A DNA stretch of 64,000 nucleotides. It comes from JAJEFO01 sp965208685 (lineage in GTDB: Bacteria; Pseudomonadota; Alphaproteobacteria; Rhodobacterales; Rhodobacteraceae). Every line of letters begins with the position of its first letter. Positions within the stretch are counted from its first letter, which is position 1. Where the stretch lies: NCBI GenBank assembly GCA_965208685.1, contig CBDBPL010000007.1:2542001-2606000 (forward strand). Direction: 5' to 3'. The notes beneath the pieces were generated by a model, which saw only the letters and a program-made list of their open reading frames with translations, was not told where the DNA came from and ran no database searches. This document shows positions 44,188 to 52,453 of the stretch, piece by piece. A program made the translations under genes and the position numbers.

Positions 44188-45540
44188 TCATGCCCTTTCG
44201 AACCCTCGTCCGACTTCGTAGTCCGTCACCACGCGGTTGAACTCTTCGATTTCCCATTCGGCGGCACGCGCATAGTGCGTGACCACGTCGTCTCCCATGG
44301 CCTCGCGCAACATCCTTGATGAAACAAGCGCATCGCGTGCGTCTCGCAAAGTGCTTGGAATCTGGCCATGTCCGTTGCCGGAATAGGCATCTCCAACATA
44401 GGGCTCGGGCAGTTCCAGCTTCTCGTCTATCCCCTTCAGGCCGGCCGCCAGCATCGCGGCAAGTGCGAGATAGGGATTCATGTCCGCTCCCGGTGTACGG
44501 CACTCTACGCGGACGGTCGGCGTTCCGTCGCCGCACAGGCGAAACGCCGCAGTACGGTTGTCCACCGACCACACGGCACGCGTCGGAGCGAAGCTTCCCT
44601 TTGCGAATCGCTTGTAGCTGTTGACGTAGGGCGCGAGGAAGTAAGTGCAGTCGTCAGCGTACTTGAGCAGTCCCGCCAGGTAGCGATCCATCAATTCAGA
44701 CTTTCCGTGCGCACGCGCCGGATCATGAAATGCGTTCGTCCCGTCCTTCCAGAGCGACTGGTGCACGTGCGTGGCGCTGCCCACCCGGTCGTGATGCCAT
44801 TTCGACAGGAATGTCGCGGCGTATCCCAGCTGGTGCGCGATCTCCTTGACAGCGTGCTTGGCCAGCGTGTGGTGGTCCGCGGTCGCCATGGCGTCCGCGT
44901 ACCTGATGTTGAGTTCTTCCTGACCGGCCTCGGCTTCGCCCTTCGTGCCCTCCACCGGCACGCCCATGGTGCGCAAGTGATTGCGAATCGGGCGCATCAC
45001 CGGTTCTTCCTTCGATGTCTGGAAGATGTGGTAGTCCTCGTTGTACCGCGAGACCGGTCTGAGATCGCGGAATCCCGAGGCGGCGATTTCGTCGTGAGTG
45101 CCCTGGAACAGGAAGAACTCCAGTTCCGTGGCCATGATCGGAACGAACCCCATCGCTTCCGTCCTAGCGATCTGGTGCCTCAGAATCTCGCGTGGCGCAT
45201 GTGCCACTGGCGCGCGCGTATGGTGATCCAGGACGTCGCAGAGCGCCATTGCGGTTCCCTCGAGCCAGGGCACTGGCCTCAGGGTGGAGAGATCAGGCTT
45301 CATGACGTAGTCGCCGTAACCGCCCGCCCAGGATGTCGCCGCGTATCCGTCAGGCGTAGCCATGGCGAGATCGGTGGCAAGCAGGTAGTTGCAGCAGTGG
45401 GTTTCGTCTTCAGCCATGTCCAGGAACGCTTCCGCGTGGAAGCGCTTGCCCATCAGTCGACCCTGCATGTCGACCATGCAAACCAGAACGGTGTCGATGT
45501 CGCCCGAGGTGATCTGTGCCCTGAGCTCTTCCAGTGTCAT
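44188..45540 (-). CDS. Glutamine-synthetase-family ligase (gamma-glutamyl-amide forming)
   Basis: A 450-residue GS-fold enzyme. ATELEFFLF supplies a catalytic glutamate, GEAEAGQEELN metal ligands, GSATHVHQSLW the HxH region, NSYKRF and the NRTAAFR/VECRTPGADMNPYLALAAML region the ATP and glutamate sites. Length and pattern fit GS-like enzymes such as PuuA that join glutamate to amines rather than the housekeeping GlnA. GGAGGAGGCGCCCA precedes the ATG. It is the last gene of the TRAP operon, so it probably glutamylates or processes the imported compound. Confidence 0.88.
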   Translation of the reverse strand: MTLEELRAQITSGDIDTVLVCMVDMQGRLMGKRFHAEAFLDMAEDETHCCNYLLATDLAMATPDGYAATSWAGGYGDYVMKPDLSTLRPVPWLEGTAMALCDVLDHHTRAPVAHAPREILRHQIARTEAMGFVPIMATELEFFLFQGTHDEIAASGFRDLRPVSRYNEDYHIFQTSKEEPVMRPIRNHLRTMGVPVEGTKGEAEAGQEELNIRYADAMATADHHTLAKHAVKEIAHQLGYAATFLSKWHHDRVGSATHVHQSLWKDGTNAFHDPARAHGKSELMDRYLAGLLKYADDCTYFLAPYVNSYKRFAKGSFAPTRAVWSVDNRTAAFRLCGDGTPTVRVECRTPGADMNPYLALAAMLAAGLKGIDEKLELPEPYVGDAYSGNGHGQIPSTLRDARDALVSSRMLREAMGDDVVTHYARAAEWEIEEFNRVVTDYEVGRGFERA

Positions 45541-45562
45541 TGGGCGCCTCCTCCGATGGAAT

Positions 45563-45587
45563 GCGGGGCAGGCAGGTCCTGCCCCGC
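45563..45587 (-). promoter_or_regulatory. Perfect 10-bp stem-loop between TRAP binding-protein and GS-like genes
   Basis: GCGGGGCAGG (45563-45572) pairs perfectly with CCTGCCCCGC (45578-45587) around a 5-base loop, just downstream of the binding-protein stop. There is no T-run. As with the other binding-protein gene in the window, it probably protects the upstream message or lowers expression of the next gene. Confidence 0.7.
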
Positions 45588-45594
45588 GCCCGGA

Positions 45595-46629
45595 TCAGCC
45601 GTAGCGGTAAGGCCGCCCGGCCTTCTGCATGTCGGCGTTGTACTGGCGGAAGATCTCCACGACCCTTGCCTTGATTTCGGATTCCGCCGCGATCTCGTCC
45701 CAGAATGCGACGGCGGCCTGCTCAACCTTTGCCCATTCGTCGTCGGGAATCGATGTGAGCTCCATCTTGGTGCCATGCACGCGCAGATTGGCTTCGCCGC
45801 CCCAGTACCACCACTGGCGGTAGTAGTGCGACTGGTCGCAACACACGCGCACGAGCGTCTTCAGGTCCTCTGGCAATTCGTTCCAGCGATCCATGTTGGC
45901 AAAGAACGACCCGGCCCATGCGCCCGAAATGTTGTTGGTCAGGAAGTAGTTGGTAACGTCGGCCCAGCCTACGGTATAGTCTTCCGTGATTCCGGACCAG
46001 GCCACTCCGTCGAGTTCGCCTGTCTGGACCGCCACTTCGATGTCTTCCCAGGGCAGCGTCACCGGCACGACGCCGAACTGCGACAGGAAACGACCAGCCG
46101 TCGGGAAGGTGAATACCCGCTTTCCCTTGAGATCCTCGAGCGAACGGATCGGGTCCTTTGTGGCGAAATGGCACGGATCCCATGCACCCGCCGAAATGTG
46201 CTTCACGCCGACGGCGGAATACTCCGCGTCCCATATCTCGTTGAGACCGTATTGGTTGAACAGTACCGGCACGTCCAGCGAATAGCGTGAGGCGAACGGG
46301 AAATAGCCGCCGAACACCGTCACTTCGGTCGGCGACGCCATCGAATCGTCATCGGACTGCACGGCGTCGATGGTTCCCCGCTGCATGGCACGGAAAAGCT
46401 CTCCCGTCGGCACCAGCTGGTCAGCGAAGAACAGCTCGATCTGCATCCGGTCGCCAGCGATCACGTTGAACATGTCGACGGCAGGCTTGATCACATGCGC
46501 GGCAAGGGCGGCGCCCGCGTATGTCTGCATACGCCAGGTGATGGTGTTCTGGGCCAGCGCCGGGGCTGCAAGAGGCGCGGCGGCGGCGCCGACGGCCGCA
46601 GTCGTCAGGAAGTTTCTTCTCGTGGTCAT
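45595..46629 (-). CDS. TRAP transporter substrate-binding protein (DctP type), Tat signal
   Basis: A 344-residue periplasmic protein. The N-terminus MTTRRNFLTTAAVGAAAAP is a twin-arginine signal (RRNFL) with cleavage near APALA-QN. The core has FTFPTAGRFLSQFGVVPVTLP and LDGVAWSGITEDYTVGW, as in TakP-like binders of 2-oxo acids or aromatic carboxylates. The ATG at 46629 follows GCGAGGAAAAAAGTC; an upstream TTG is less likely. Encoded between the large permease and the GS-like ligase. Confidence 0.92.
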   Translation of the reverse strand: MTTRRNFLTTAAVGAAAAPLAAPALAQNTITWRMQTYAGAALAAHVIKPAVDMFNVIAGDRMQIELFFADQLVPTGELFRAMQRGTIDAVQSDDDSMASPTEVTVFGGYFPFASRYSLDVPVLFNQYGLNEIWDAEYSAVGVKHISAGAWDPCHFATKDPIRSLEDLKGKRVFTFPTAGRFLSQFGVVPVTLPWEDIEVAVQTGELDGVAWSGITEDYTVGWADVTNYFLTNNISGAWAGSFFANMDRWNELPEDLKTLVRVCCDQSHYYRQWWYWGGEANLRVHGTKMELTSIPDDEWAKVEQAAVAFWDEIAAESEIKARVVEIFRQYNADMQKAGRPYRYG

Positions 46630-46686
46630 GACTTTTTTCCTCGCTTTCAAGGTTGTGGTCTTCCGTGCCCCTTTTTTGAGGCCTTC

Positions 46687-48018
46687 TCACTGATTTCCGT
46701 AAACTAGTTCCGGCAGCCAAAGTGCGATCCCTGGCAGCGCCATGATGGTGGCGAGCGCCAGGACCATCACTCCGACGAAGGGAATGATGGACCGATATAT
46801 GTCGGCTAGGGCGACTTCAGGCGGAGCCATGGCACGCATCAGGAACAGGTTGTAGCCGAAAGGCGGTGTCATGTAGGCGATCTGCGTGGTGATGGTGTAG
46901 AGGACGCCGTACCAGATCAGGTCGAATCCAAGAGCGCCGACGAGTGGCACATAGAGCGGTGCCACGATCACCAACATGGCCGTGTCATCCAGAAACGTGC
47001 CCATGATGATGAAGCTCAGTTGCATCACGACGAGTATCGCCCAAGGTCCCAGGCCCAGTTGCTCCGTAAACAGGCTTTCGATGGCCCGAACGGCTCCGAG
47101 CCCGTCGAACACCGCCCCGAATCCAAGCGCGGCAAGAATGATCCACATGAACATGCAGGAGATCGCCAGCGTCTGTCTGACGCATGTCACGAATATCGTC
47201 CAGGTCATGCGGCGCTTGAGCGTCGAGGCGGCCAAGGCGGCCAGCGCTCCGATCGCCGAGCTTTCCACGAGAGAGGTCCAGCCGTTGACGAACGGAACCA
47301 TCATCGCGGCAAATATTGCCAGCGGGAGCGCTCCCGCGCCGAGCAGCCGAAGCTTTTCGCCGAACGCCACCTCGCCGGCATCCTTCATTGCCGGTCCGAG
47401 ATGGGGCTGGAACCGGCACCGGATCCAAATGTAGACGACGAACATTGCGGCCATTGCGGCCATCATCAGCCCCGGCACCACGCCTGCGAGCCAGAGCTGT
47501 CCGACCGGTTGGCGTGCGATCATCGCGTAGAGGACCAGCACCACCGACGGCGGAACGAGAATGCCCAGCGATGCGCCGGCCTGGATGACGCCTGTCACCA
47601 TGATCTTGTCGTAGTTTCGCCGCAGAAGTTCTGGCAGCGCGATGGTTGCGCCAATTGCCATGCCCGCAACGCTGAGCCCGTTCATCGCGGAAACCAGCAC
47701 CATCAATCCGATCGTGCCGATTGCGAGCCCCCCGTTCAGCGGACCCATCCAGACGTGGAACATCCGGTAGAGGTCATCCGCAAGACGGCTTTCGGACAGC
47801 ACGTAGCCCATGAAAATGAACATCGGCAACGTCAGCAGCGGATACCACTTCATCAACTTCATCGCGGCCGAAAACGGGATGTCCTGGCCGCCCGTGCCCC
47901 AGAGCGCCAGCGCGGCGATTGCCGCGACGGCGCCGATCGCCCCGAAGACCCTTTGGCCCGTGAACAGCATGACCATCATCAGGGCAAACATGAATACGGC
48001 GATGAACTCCTGGCTCAT
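46687..48018 (-). CDS. TRAP transporter large permease (DctM type)
   Basis: A 443-residue membrane protein with about 12 hydrophobic helices, starting MSQEFIAVFMFALMMVMLFTG. GTFLDDTAMLVIVAPLYVPL and MTPPFGYNLFLMRAMAP are conserved DctM segments. It couples Na+ entry to uptake of the bound organic acid. It overlaps the small permease by 4 bases and is followed 57 bases later by the binding-protein gene. Confidence 0.94.
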   Translation of the reverse strand: MSQEFIAVFMFALMMVMLFTGQRVFGAIGAVAAIAALALWGTGGQDIPFSAAMKLMKWYPLLTLPMFIFMGYVLSESRLADDLYRMFHVWMGPLNGGLAIGTIGLMVLVSAMNGLSVAGMAIGATIALPELLRRNYDKIMVTGVIQAGASLGILVPPSVVLVLYAMIARQPVGQLWLAGVVPGLMMAAMAAMFVVYIWIRCRFQPHLGPAMKDAGEVAFGEKLRLLGAGALPLAIFAAMMVPFVNGWTSLVESSAIGALAALAASTLKRRMTWTIFVTCVRQTLAISCMFMWIILAALGFGAVFDGLGAVRAIESLFTEQLGLGPWAILVVMQLSFIIMGTFLDDTAMLVIVAPLYVPLVGALGFDLIWYGVLYTITTQIAYMTPPFGYNLFLMRAMAPPEVALADIYRSIIPFVGVMVLALATIMALPGIALWLPELVYGNQ

Positions 48019-48599
48019 GTCCGTGCCCCTTCGAACTCAAGGCCGTTAATCCGGGCAATGTCCTTGAAGAGCTCCGATACCGCCTGCAAGAGCATGAGGG
48101 AGAACCCCAGCACCATTATGAACTTGATCGGCCAGATGTACGGCCGCCAGGCGGTCGACGACCGCTCCAATCTCCCGATTTCCTCCGACCCCGTAAGCAG
48201 TCCGGCAAAATAGGAGACCGGTTCCGTTCCCCAGTAGCCGAACGAATAGGCGGTCGAACCCAGCCCGCCATACAACAGGACGCCGAGATAGAAGATCAGG
48301 AGCAGCACCGTGATGGAGTCAAACCATGCCTTTCGCCGATCTGTCCAACGGTGGTAAAACAGGTCCATGCGCACGCTTGATCCCAGCTGGATCGAATACG
48401 GTCCTCCCAGAACATAGTAGGCCACCATCGAGAACTGCGCCATTTCGAGAGTCCAGAGCGACGGCTGGAAAAACGTTTTCGAGATTGACGAAAAAAGGAG
48501 GATGCCCATCATCGCGAACAGGCCCCACATGACTGCCCTGCCAACGCCACGGTTCATGGCATCGACGATCCGAACATAACCACGCAGCGCTTCGATCAT
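48015..48599 (-). CDS. TRAP transporter small permease (DctQ type)
   Basis: A 194-residue protein with four hydrophobic helices (for instance GLFAMMGILLFSSISKTF and FDSITVLLLIFYLGVLLYGG) and the loop LGGPYSIQLGSSVRMDLFYHRW typical of DctQ proteins of the mannitol/chloroaromatic type. It overlaps the amidohydrolase upstream and the large permease downstream by 4 bases each. Confidence 0.9.
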   Translation of the reverse strand: MIEALRGYVRIVDAMNRGVGRAVMWGLFAMMGILLFSSISKTFFQPSLWTLEMAQFSMVAYYVLGGPYSIQLGSSVRMDLFYHRWTDRRKAWFDSITVLLLIFYLGVLLYGGLGSTAYSFGYWGTEPVSYFAGLLTGSEEIGRLERSSTAWRPYIWPIKFIMVLGFSLMLLQAVSELFKDIARINGLEFEGART

Positions 48600-49303
48600 G
48601 CAGTGCCGTCCCTGCCGAATCCCGCCCCTGCCTGCCGAGTCCAGGCCACGAGGCGGTCCGCAATGTCCAATTGTCGCCTTCCCGTGCGAATGAGGTCGCT
48701 GCGGGTTTCGATCATGACATTCAACAATCCGTTCGCCGCGCCGCGACGGTCATTCGTGAGCGCCACGCCATCCGCGGCGCTGTACGGTTCGTTCGGGCGC
48801 GTTTCGAAAGAGAACCCTTCAGGGATGACGTCAATCGTGGTCCGTGCGAAACTGTGGACCGTCACCAGCAGGCTCAAGGTGCTGGCCGCCGCCTTTACCA
48901 ATATCGCCAGCGTCTCATGGAAGGGCTTGCAGACAGCATCGATGCGCTCGAGGCGGGCTTTCCGCGACAGGTCCCGGTATCCGGGTATCTCGTGGATCTC
49001 GCGCCTGGTTGCCATCGCGACTGGGGAATCCGACGGTCGGTTGCTGCCATATGCGAGTCGCGAGACCGCCCCAAACACCAGAGGCGCTTCCATCCGGCGA
49101 GCCATGTCCTGGGCAATGTCAAGCGCGCCCGGAACCCATGCGACATGGCTGTTTGGCGCTTCTTCGTCCAGTCCGAATCCCTGCAGGCCGCGTGGTATCC
49201 TGTTTGAGGCATGTTCGCAGACTGTCAGGGTTTCGAAATTGTTCCTGCCAGGGATAACGCGTACGACCTCGCCAAAATCCATGGGGGCTGTCGAAATGAA
49301 CAT
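48596..49303 (-). CDS. N-formylglutamate amidohydrolase-family protein
   Basis: A 235-residue zinc hydrolase. VCEHASNRIPRGL (metal site), WVPGALDIAQDMARRM, SRLAYGSNRP and VTVHSFARTTI are hallmarks of the HutG2/FGase family, which removes formyl groups from N-formylglutamate or related N-acyl amino acids. It is the first gene of the operon with the TRAP transporter and GS-like ligase, coupled by ATGA. No hut genes are nearby, so the substrate is probably the imported compound rather than a histidine-degradation intermediate. Confidence 0.9.
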   Translation of the reverse strand: MFISTAPMDFGEVVRVIPGRNNFETLTVCEHASNRIPRGLQGFGLDEEAPNSHVAWVPGALDIAQDMARRMEAPLVFGAVSRLAYGSNRPSDSPVAMATRREIHEIPGYRDLSRKARLERIDAVCKPFHETLAILVKAAASTLSLLVTVHSFARTTIDVIPEGFSFETRPNEPYSAADGVALTNDRRGAANGLLNVMIETRSDLIRTGRRQLDIADRLVAWTRQAGAGFGRDGTA

Positions 49304-49345
49304 GCCGCGAGGATTTTTCGCCGATCCGAAGATGTCAATAGAAGT

Positions 49346-49783
49346 TGTAAAGAACCGAGTTGGCGGAGAACGCGGACGTACCTACGCCCACCGTAGCGCG
49401 GATGCTCCGGAAGCTCGGTTTCTCCGGTGACGGACAGTTTCAGGCGAAGCTGCGCGACGAGCTTTGCGAGATGATCTCGGGGCCGGTCGCCAAGAGAAAT
49501 GTCTGGAAGGAGCGGCTTTCCGAAGGGCATTTCCTGAACCACCATTCCCGGCAGGCGCTGGAAGACCAGCTTCGCACCATGGACCAGGTGGACCAGGACG
49601 ACTTTGACGCCCTTTGCCGACTGCGCAGTGCCTTCGGCCTGGGACACGGTTGCGTCCCTCCTGCTCTTGACCGAATGCGTGATTGCCTCGGTGCAGGAAA
49701 CGCTGTGGGCGTCCGTCAGGACGCGAACGGACGATCTTGAAGCCGCATTCGAAATGACAGGGCGCCTCAGGAAGTTCGAGTGA
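49346..49783 (+). pseudogene. Gutted RpiR/MurR-family transcriptional regulator
   Basis: One frame, which opens after a stop at 49351, gives ELAENADVPTPTVARMLRKLGF and FQAKLRDEL, the second half of an RpiR helix-turn-helix, and runs to DFDALCRLRSAF. A second frame then gives TECVIASVQETLWASVRTRT and DLEAAFEMTGRLRKFE, ending at TGA 49783. This is the extreme C-terminus of RpiR proteins. The first helices and almost the whole SIS sugar-binding domain are missing. It diverges from the TRAP operon and probably once controlled it. Confidence 0.7.
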
Positions 49784-49841
49784 GCGCAGTTTGGCCCGCA
49801 TTGGCAGGCAAGCGCAGTGGCCGCGCGGCACATTCCGACAT

Positions 49842-50111
49842 TCAGTTCCCTGTGCAGGTCCACGCAGCCTGCGGAAGCACCTGCCGGAGGGGTCGACGAG
49901 TCTTCTTTGCGCGATTGAGCCGCACCCCACGGACTGGCGTCAAGCCGAATTGTCGGTTCTCTGCGTCGAACGTGGTGTCCGTGCTCGCCTGCGCGATGTC
50001 CGGCACCGCCAGGACGAGGGCAGCCGCGAGGCACGCCAGGGCGGCCCTGCCAAACGCTGCGGCCTCGCCGCAGCTGCAGGCGGGCGGCTTGGTCGTCGCC
50101 CGCGCCCTCAC
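49842..50111 (-). CDS. Small exported protein, possible conjugal pilin remnant
   Basis: An 89-residue frame with a hydrophobic signal-like segment ALACLAAALVLAVPDIAQAS and then TDTTFDA, reminiscent of VirB2/TrbC-type pilin precursors (AGTDxTFDxVV). The hydrophobic pilin core is absent and the C-terminus is an unrelated basic tail, so it may be a truncated pilin gene. Its ATG overlaps the stop of the HTH gene by 4 bases. Real expression is uncertain. Confidence 0.35.
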   Translation of the reverse strand: MRARATTKPPACSCGEAAAFGRAALACLAAALVLAVPDIAQASTDTTFDAENRQFGLTPVRGVRLNRAKKTRRPLRQVLPQAAWTCTGN

Positions 50112-50332
50112 CGTCCCGTCCCCGAAAGCGCGGTGCCGTCGTCAGACGTGGACGCGCGGCGGCGCGTTTCCGCCCAGGCCTGCAGGTCCTCGCGCCTGTA
50201 CCGGATCAGCGTGCCGAACTTGTGAAAGACCGGGCCGCCCCCGGAGACCCGGTAGCGCATCAGCGTCTTCGCCGACAATCCCAGAATCCGGGCCGCCCGC
50301 TGCGTGTCCAGGTAGATGGTCTGTTCCGTCAT
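50108..50332 (-). CDS. Excisionase/AlpA-type helix-turn-helix protein
   Basis: A 74-residue protein: YLDTQRAARILGLSAKTLMR, then FHKFGTLIRYRREDLQAW. This is the MerR-like winged HTH of excisionase-family proteins found on integrative elements. The ATG at 50332 follows GGAGAGGGGA. It belongs to the mobile DNA of this region and may regulate the element or aid excision. The downstream small frame overlaps it by ATGA. Confidence 0.8.
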   Translation of the reverse strand: MTEQTIYLDTQRAARILGLSAKTLMRYRVSGGGPVFHKFGTLIRYRREDLQAWAETRRRASTSDDGTALSGTGR

Positions 50333-50812
50333 TCCCCTCTCCTTGAGTTCCATTGGTCGCGCCGGCGCCGGGACGGCGCGGACGCAGGTCCCGCAACGAG
50401 AGCAGGAATCGCGGTTTGGGGGGATGGTCGTTTTTCGATTCCGAAAACGACCTCCCCAGGCTTGCTCCCTGGAGGACAGGGGACGACGGGACGATGACAG
50501 GTCGCGGCGGGCACATCGGCGGCGACCCCCCTGAAAGGGCCGAAACAGCCGCGAATCAGGTGCCGGCTCCGGGCGATTCGGCCCTCCGGACCGGGCCGGC
50601 GCGTCAGCTACCATCCGTTGCGGACGTGAACGGGATTCCGGGAAGCCCGCACGCCGCGCAAGGTTCGCGGATCCGTCGCGGACGCGCATGCCGAGAGACT
50701 TGCAGGCGGGCCTGATCGCCCCGGGAAGCCCTGACTCCGCCCGTTGGCCCTTGCGGAACATCGCGAATTCCTGGACACGTCCCTGCACGTCTCCGGAACG
50801 CAGGGAAGCGTC
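50333..50812. other. Non-coding region between divergent HTH and TPR genes
   Basis: About 480 bases between an HTH gene read leftward and a TPR gene read rightward. It contains the stem-loop at 50426-50452, which may be the operator of the HTH protein. No recognisable gene lies on either strand. Confidence 0.45.
50426..50452. repeat. Inverted repeat upstream of the HTH gene
   Basis: GGTCGTTTTTCG (50426-50437) is the inverse of CGAAAACGACC (50442-50452) with one extra T, around a 4-base loop. Flanking GGGGA/TCCCC bases extend the stem with a bulge. It lies about 95 bases before the excisionase-type gene and could be a binding site or a leader hairpin. Confidence 0.5.
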
Positions 50813-51829
50813 ATGAATATCAGCCTTGAGCTCTTCGAAGACTCCGCCCGCTTCCGCTATCCGCCGGAACACGAAGCATGCATGGAGGCGCTCGACCGGC
50901 TTCTCGACGACCGCGAAGCCGGCAGGATCGGCGGGAAGCGCTACATGGACGGGCTTCAGGACCTCGCCGGACGGCATCCGTGGTTCATCGACGCGCATGC
51001 CCATGTCGGCAACGCCCTGCTCAACAGGGGCAGGACGAGGCCCGCGCTTGACGCGTACCTCAAGGGCCTCGCGCTGGGCGAGGCGGCCATCCCCGAGGGA
51101 TACGCCGGCCTGATCGAGTGGAGCTGCATCGAGAACCGGCCCTTCTTCCGTGCCGCGCACGGCGCCGTCCTGTGCCATCTGCACCTTCGCCAGTGGGACG
51201 AGGCGATCGACCGGATGAACGCGATGCTCGCATTGAACCCGCGCGACAACCAGGGGATCCGCTACATTCTCGGCCCGGCCTTCCTGCGTGCCGGACGGCC
51301 GGACGAGGCGCGCGCGCTCCTGGTGGAGTTCCGCGACGGGGACCCGTCGCTCCAGTACGAGCTCGGGCTTCTGAGGCTGGTCGAGGGAAAGTTCGCCGCC
51401 GCCGCGACAAGCCTGCGGCACGGCTTCAGCGGGAACGGCTACATCGCGGAGATGATCTGCGGGACCCCGGACCCGATGCCCATGACGATCTGGCACGGAT
51501 CGGGCTTCTCCGATCCGGACTCCGCGAAGGACTACATGCGTCTCTTCGGCGACCTCTGGAACGACTCGCCAGGAGCGACGGAGTTCGTGCGCTGGCTCCA
51601 CACCCACCCGAAGGTCATGGCCGAGCGCACGGCCGTTCTCGAATGCAGGGAGGCTCTGCTCTGGACGCGGGACGTCGAGAGCCGGAGGACCATCGTGGAC
51701 CGGCTCGGCTTCCTCGCGGATTCAATTGACGACAGCCTGTCGGACAGCGTCGTGGCGCAGCGCACGGACCGCGCCGGCAACAGGGTGTGGCCCTGGCTGC
51801 ACGCCGCGTCGTGCCGGAGACCGGAGTGA
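50813..51829 (+). CDS. TPR-repeat protein of unknown function
   Basis: A 338-residue cytoplasmic protein of helical repeats. Recognisable tetratricopeptide-like units include VGNALLNRGRTRPALDAYLKG, LCHLHLRQWDEAIDRMNAMLALNP, LGPAFLRAGRPDEARALLVEF and LGLLRLVEGKFAAAATSL. The segment NPRDNQGIRY is shared with a group of uncharacterised TPR proteins. The ATG at 50813 follows CAGGGAAGCGTC. It is a lone gene in the accessory region; a protein-protein scaffold role is all that can be said. Confidence 0.7.
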   Translation: MNISLELFEDSARFRYPPEHEACMEALDRLLDDREAGRIGGKRYMDGLQDLAGRHPWFIDAHAHVGNALLNRGRTRPALDAYLKGLALGEAAIPEGYAGLIEWSCIENRPFFRAAHGAVLCHLHLRQWDEAIDRMNAMLALNPRDNQGIRYILGPAFLRAGRPDEARALLVEFRDGDPSLQYELGLLRLVEGKFAAAATSLRHGFSGNGYIAEMICGTPDPMPMTIWHGSGFSDPDSAKDYMRLFGDLWNDSPGATEFVRWLHTHPKVMAERTAVLECREALLWTRDVESRRTIVDRLGFLADSIDDSLSDSVVAQRTDRAGNRVWPWLHAASCRRPE

Positions 51830-52378
51830 GGCAGGGACGGTCCCGAATACGGACCGTCGCACAGCTTCGCCCCCGCCGACGCGCCGAAGCCCGCCTCCTG
51901 TAGCTGGGAACAATCATCCGGCAAGACCGGCGCCGGGACGGCTGACGGCGGGCTGGCCCGTAGCGCGGCGGTCCGCGACTGCGCGTGCGATGTCCATCGC
52001 ACGCTGGTTGCACAGAGCCTAGCCCGAGGCGGGCACGAGTTCCAGTTCTGGATCGTCAGCATCCTTGGGTCAGTTATGGGGCATTGGTCACCGCGCCCTT
52101 CGAGCAAGGAAGCAGCCCATGCAGTGTCACATGCGGATTGCAATGGAACGGGCTTCCGGGCGATTCGACCGCATCCCATTTCGGTCCGTTCACGACAGGA
52201 TTGTTCGTCCGAGTGATTTCCAGCCAAACCGCTCGGCGGGGTTGATCACGGTCGGAAGAGGACCGGAATGCCCCTGCATTCCCGCAATTTCCGTTCCGAA
52301 TGCATTCCGAAGTAAATTCCGACGTTCTCTTCCGAAAACAACGTCCAATTTAACAATTTGAAATATAAGGTCTAATTT
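51830..52378. other. Gene-free flank of the tRNA-fMet fragment
   Basis: About 550 bases with no recognisable gene. The last 90 bases (about 52290-52378) are clearly AT-rich, in contrast to the GC-rich rest, and end at the CCA of the tRNA-fMet fragment. The composition shift there fits a recombination boundary. Confidence 0.45.
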
Positions 52379-52428
52379 TGGTTGCGGGGGTAGGATTTGA
52401 ACCTACGACCTTCAGGTTATGAGACTGA
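52379..52428 (-). pseudogene. 3' half of initiator tRNA-fMet (att-site scar)
   Basis: Read on the minus strand, the sequence runs through CTCATAACCTGAAGGTCG, the T arm TAGGTTCAAATCCTA and CCCCCGCAACCA. This is the anticodon-to-CCA part of the initiator tRNA. The 5' half is missing: beyond the anticodon stem the sequence departs from a tRNA. Such 3' fragments are left where an integrase used the tRNA gene as attB. A dead integrase gene starts 26 bases away. Confidence 0.8.
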
Positions 52429-52453
52429 TCTCGAAAATTGGCGGTCGTACAAT

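Noticed and set aside
44368..46290. 640-codon plus-strand frame opposite the GS-like ligase and TRAP binding protein
   Set aside because: Antisense to two genes with clear motifs; low-quality translation.
47020..48213. 397-codon plus-strand frame opposite the TRAP permeases
   Set aside because: His/Arg-rich mirror of hydrophobic membrane protein codons.
50333..51607. In-frame upstream extension of the excisionase-type HTH gene to about 499 codons
   Set aside because: The extension is antisense to the TPR gene and has no family similarity; the HTH protein starts at 50332.
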